Shown here: positions 5,443 through 7,306 of the stretch, piece after piece
How the letters are laid out: each line of letters opens with the position of its first letter
Position numbering within the stretch: position 1 is the stretch's first letter
Origin: Hyphomicrobiales bacterium
GTDB lineage: Bacteria > Pseudomonadota > Alphaproteobacteria > Rhizobiales > Aestuariivirgaceae
Direction of reading: 5' to 3'
Length of the DNA stretch: 7,306 nt
Assembly (NCBI GenBank): GCA_014380505.1
Contig: JACMJT010000683.1
Coordinates: forward strand, 1-7,306
Made by a program: the position numbers and the translations under genes
The notes under the pieces: model-generated
Database searches by the model: none
Told to the model about the DNA's origin: nothing
Seen by the model: only the letters and a program-made list of their open reading frames with translations

Positions 5443-6543
5443 ATGACCCGCCTTATAACCGCAACACTTCTAACGCTTTTCCTCGGCGCCGCACCTTCGG
5501 CGGCCGAAATCCTCATCGCCACGGCGGGGCCGATGGCGGGCGCAAACGCGGTTTTCGGCGAACAGATGCGCCGAGGCGCCCAGCGCGCCGTGGACGACAT
5601 CAATGCCACCGGAGGCTTTCGCGGCGAGCGATTGAGGTTGACCGTTGGCGATGATGCTTGCGATCCCAGGAAGGCGGTCGAGGTGGCAACCGGCTTCGTG
5701 GCGCAGGGCGTGAAATTCGTAGCCGGGCACTTCTGTTCGGGCGCTTCCATCCCTGCATCGAAGGTCTATGAGACGGCGGGGATCGTACAGATCAGCCCCG
5801 CCTCCACCAATCCGAAACTCACCGACGACGGCGGCTGGAACGTGCTTCGCGTCTGCGTCCGCGACGATGCGCAGGGAACCTTTGCCGGCCAATATATCGC
5901 GCGCCATTATCGCGGCAAGAACATCGCCATTCTGAACGACAATTCCCCCGCCGGTGCAGCGCTGGCGGAGAAAGCCCGCGCGGCGCTGGAACAGGCGGGA
6001 GTAACTATCGCCATCGACGAAAGTTATACGCCGGGCGCCAAGAACTATAACGAACTGGCGCTAAAGCTCAGCGACATCGAGGTGGTCTATCTCGGCGGCA
6101 CCTACGTAGAGGCGGGTATCATCATCCGCGATTTGCGAGCTTTGGGTTCCGTGGCTCAGCTGATCGGAGGCGACAGTCTCGTTGCCGACGATTTCTGGAA
6201 TATCGCCAAGGAGAGTGGTGAAGGCACCCTGATGACCTTCACACCCGACCCGCAGCGGTCTGAAGCCGCTAGATCGGTGATCCAGAGTTTCATTGCCGAA
6301 GGTTACAACCCCGAGGGACATACGCTTTATGCCTATGCCGCTGTCCAGGCCTGGGTGAAGGCGGCGGAGGCGACAGGTGGTACCGAAAGCCACAAGATCG
6401 CCGAGTGGCTGCGGGGTGGAAGCGCGGTCACCACGGTACTGGGCGAGTTGCGCTTCGACGCCAAGGGCGATGTTCGCGATCCGCAATTTGCCTGGTATCG
6501 CTGGTCCCAGGGCAAATACGCCGAGGACTCGACCACCCAATAG
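5443..6543 (+). CDS. LivK2, second periplasmic branched-chain amino acid-type binding protein
   Basis: 366-residue paralogue of LivK1, about 55% identical by eye over the mature region. Signal peptide MTRLITATLLTLFLGAAPSAA with likely cleavage before Glu22 (Ser19-Ala20-Ala21). It keeps the fold blocks GDDACDP and GHFCSGASIPAS with the Cys73-Cys98 disulphide pair, the extra cysteine (Cys138), and the C-terminal WYRWSQGKYAEDS block. It lacks two residues near 210 relative to LivK1. Three aromatic positions aligned with the LivJ pocket are changed: LivK1 Tyr173 to Ala170, Tyr225 to Thr220, Tyr298 to His293, so its ligand may differ. An in-frame TAG at 5431 limits the start to ATG 5443; no Shine-Dalgarno is visible. 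It follows the livK1 terminator and precedes purB by 18 nt. Probably a gene duplication; whether it serves the same LivHMGF complex is inferred from position. Confidence 0.9.
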   Translation: MTRLITATLLTLFLGAAPSAAEILIATAGPMAGANAVFGEQMRRGAQRAVDDINATGGFRGERLRLTVGDDACDPRKAVEVATGFVAQGVKFVAGHFCSGASIPASKVYETAGIVQISPASTNPKLTDDGGWNVLRVCVRDDAQGTFAGQYIARHYRGKNIAILNDNSPAGAALAEKARAALEQAGVTIAIDESYTPGAKNYNELALKLSDIEVVYLGGTYVEAGIIIRDLRALGSVAQLIGGDSLVADDFWNIAKESGEGTLMTFTPDPQRSEAARSVIQSFIAEGYNPEGHTLYAYAAVQAWVKAAEATGGTESHKIAEWLRGGSAVTTVLGELRFDAKGDVRDPQFAWYRWSQGKYAEDSTTQ

Positions 6544-6550
6544 TCATCAC

Positions 6551-6556
6551 GAAGGG
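6551..6556 (+). promoter_or_regulatory. Ribosome binding site of purB
   Basis: GAAGGG lies 5 nt before the ATG at 6562, within the 18-nt gap after livK2. It supports that start, whose N-terminus (MIPRYTREEMARIW) aligns with the known PurB N-terminus. No terminator or promoter is visible in the gap. Confidence 0.7.
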
Positions 6557-6561
6557 CCACA

Positions 6562-7306
6562 ATGATCCCCCGTTACACCCGCGAAGAAATGGCCCGCATC
6601 TGGGAACCGCAAACCCGGTTGCGCATCTGGTTCGAGATCGAGGCACACGCCGCCGATGCGCAAGCCGAGCTTGGCATCGTGCCGAAAGAGGCCGCGCGGA
6701 AGATATGGGAAAAGGTCCGTAACGCGGTTTTCGACGCCGCCCGGATTGACGCCATCGAGCGCGAGGTTAAGCACGACGTCATCGCTTTCCTCACGCATTT
6801 GTCCGAAATCGTCGGGCCCGAAGCGCGCTTCGTCCATCAGGGCATGACGTCGTCGGATGTCCTCGACACCTGTTTCAACATCCAGCTTGTCCGCGCGGCC
6901 GATCTTCTTATTGCGGATGTGGATGGATTGCTGGCGGCCCTCAAGCGCCGCGCCATTGAACACAAGATGAGCGTCTGCATCGGGCGCAGCCACGGGATTC
7001 ATGCCGAACCCACGACGTTCGGCGTTAAGCTTGCCTTCGCTTACGCCGAGTTTGCGCGCGCCCGCGCCAGGCTTGAAAAAGCCCGCGCCGAAGTCGCCAC
7101 CTGCGCCATATCGGGCGCCGTCGGCACCTTCGCCAATATCGACCCCAGCGTCGAGAAGCACGTGGCGGCCAAACTCGGTCTGTCGCCAGAACCAGTTTCT
7201 ACCCAGGTGATCCCGCGCGACCGTCACGCCATGTATTTTGCAACGCTTGCCGTCGTTGCCAGTTCCGTAGAGCGGCTTGCGACCGAGATCAGGCATCTGC
7301 AACGCA
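6562..7306 (+). CDS. purB: PurB, adenylosuccinate lyase (3'-truncated by the window end)
   Basis: Cytoplasmic enzyme of purine synthesis: splits SAICAR to AICAR plus fumarate, and adenylosuccinate to AMP plus fumarate. The window holds 248 codons of an expected 430-435. The sequence tracks B. subtilis PurB: RYTREEMARIW at the start, KHDVIAF with His71 (His68 equivalent), HQGMTSSDVLDT with His92 (His89 equivalent), GRSHGIHAEPTTFGVK with His144 (His141 equivalent, the proposed catalytic acid), and SGAVGTFANIDP at about 187-198. The mobile loop with the catalytic serine (GSSAMPxKxNP) lies past the window edge. It is the housekeeping, bacterial-type PurB and not a fumarase or argininosuccinate lyase, which lack the HDV and HAEPTTFG context. 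It probably shares a transcript with livK2; a promoter of its own inside livK2 cannot be excluded. Confidence 0.95.
   Translation, partial: MIPRYTREEMARIWEPQTRLRIWFEIEAHAADAQAELGIVPKEAARKIWEKVRNAVFDAARIDAIEREVKHDVIAFLTHLSEIVGPEARFVHQGMTSSDVLDTCFNIQLVRAADLLIADVDGLLAALKRRAIEHKMSVCIGRSHGIHAEPTTFGVKLAFAYAEFARARARLEKARAEVATCAISGAVGTFANIDPSVEKHVAAKLGLSPEPVSTQVIPRDRHAMYFATLAVVASSVERLATEIRHLQR

Noticed and set aside
5355..5654. 99-codon + strand frame starting before the terminator
   Set aside because: It runs through the terminator hairpin and then out of frame over livK2, giving an Arg-rich translation typical of a shadow frame.
1..7306. tRNA, rRNA, CRISPR array, insertion sequence, phage or attachment site
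   Set aside because: No cloverleaf, repeat-spacer pattern, transposase-like protein or terminal inverted repeats were seen; the window is almost fully occupied by metabolic and transport genes.

Overview
The window holds most of a branched-chain amino acid (Liv/HAAT-type) ABC transporter operon followed by the start of a purine biosynthesis gene, all on the + strand. Gene order, GC-rich codon use with G/C at third positions, a LivM with the LivHM N-terminal extension, a small membrane protein between livF and livK that I recall as DUF6867, and tandem livK genes next to purB together suggest an alphaproteobacterium, probably Hyphomicrobiales (Rhizobiales) or a relative. The order-level call is inference from protein resemblance and layout.

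Layout: 1-699 is the 3' part of livH (inner-membrane permease, first ~75-80 codons outside the window). 706-2100 is livM (second permease). 2100-3035 is livG and 3032-3754 is livF (the two ATPases). 3758-4105 encodes a 115-residue protein with about three membrane segments. livM/livG overlap by 1 nt and livG/livF by 4 nt, and the other gaps in this block are 3-6 nt, so the block reads as one translationally coupled message. A 118-nt spacer (4106-4223) with several inverted repeats precedes livK1 (4224-5339), a secreted leucine/isoleucine/valine-binding protein. A strong intrinsic terminator (5365-5391) closes that unit. A possible promoter and a Shine-Dalgarno-less start precede livK2 (5443-6543), a paralogue about 55% identical to livK1 by eye. 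Only 18 nt separate it from purB (6562 to the window end, truncated), so livK2 and purB probably share a transcript.

How they work together: LivK1 and perhaps LivK2 bind ligand in the periplasm and deliver it to the LivH-LivM channel, which is powered by the LivG-LivF ATPase pair. PurB (adenylosuccinate lyase) is not part of the transporter.

Most of this is a standard transporter locus. The least ordinary part is the livG/livF junction. LivG carries an acidic-then-lysine-rich tail, encoded largely with AAA codons, that contains an in-frame A_AAA_AAG slippery heptamer. A -1 shift there would read directly into livF and make a 551-residue LivG-LivF fusion. The second point of interest is LivK2, in which three aromatic residues aligned with the LivJ ligand pocket are replaced. 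No RNA gene, mobile element, CRISPR array or phage feature was found.
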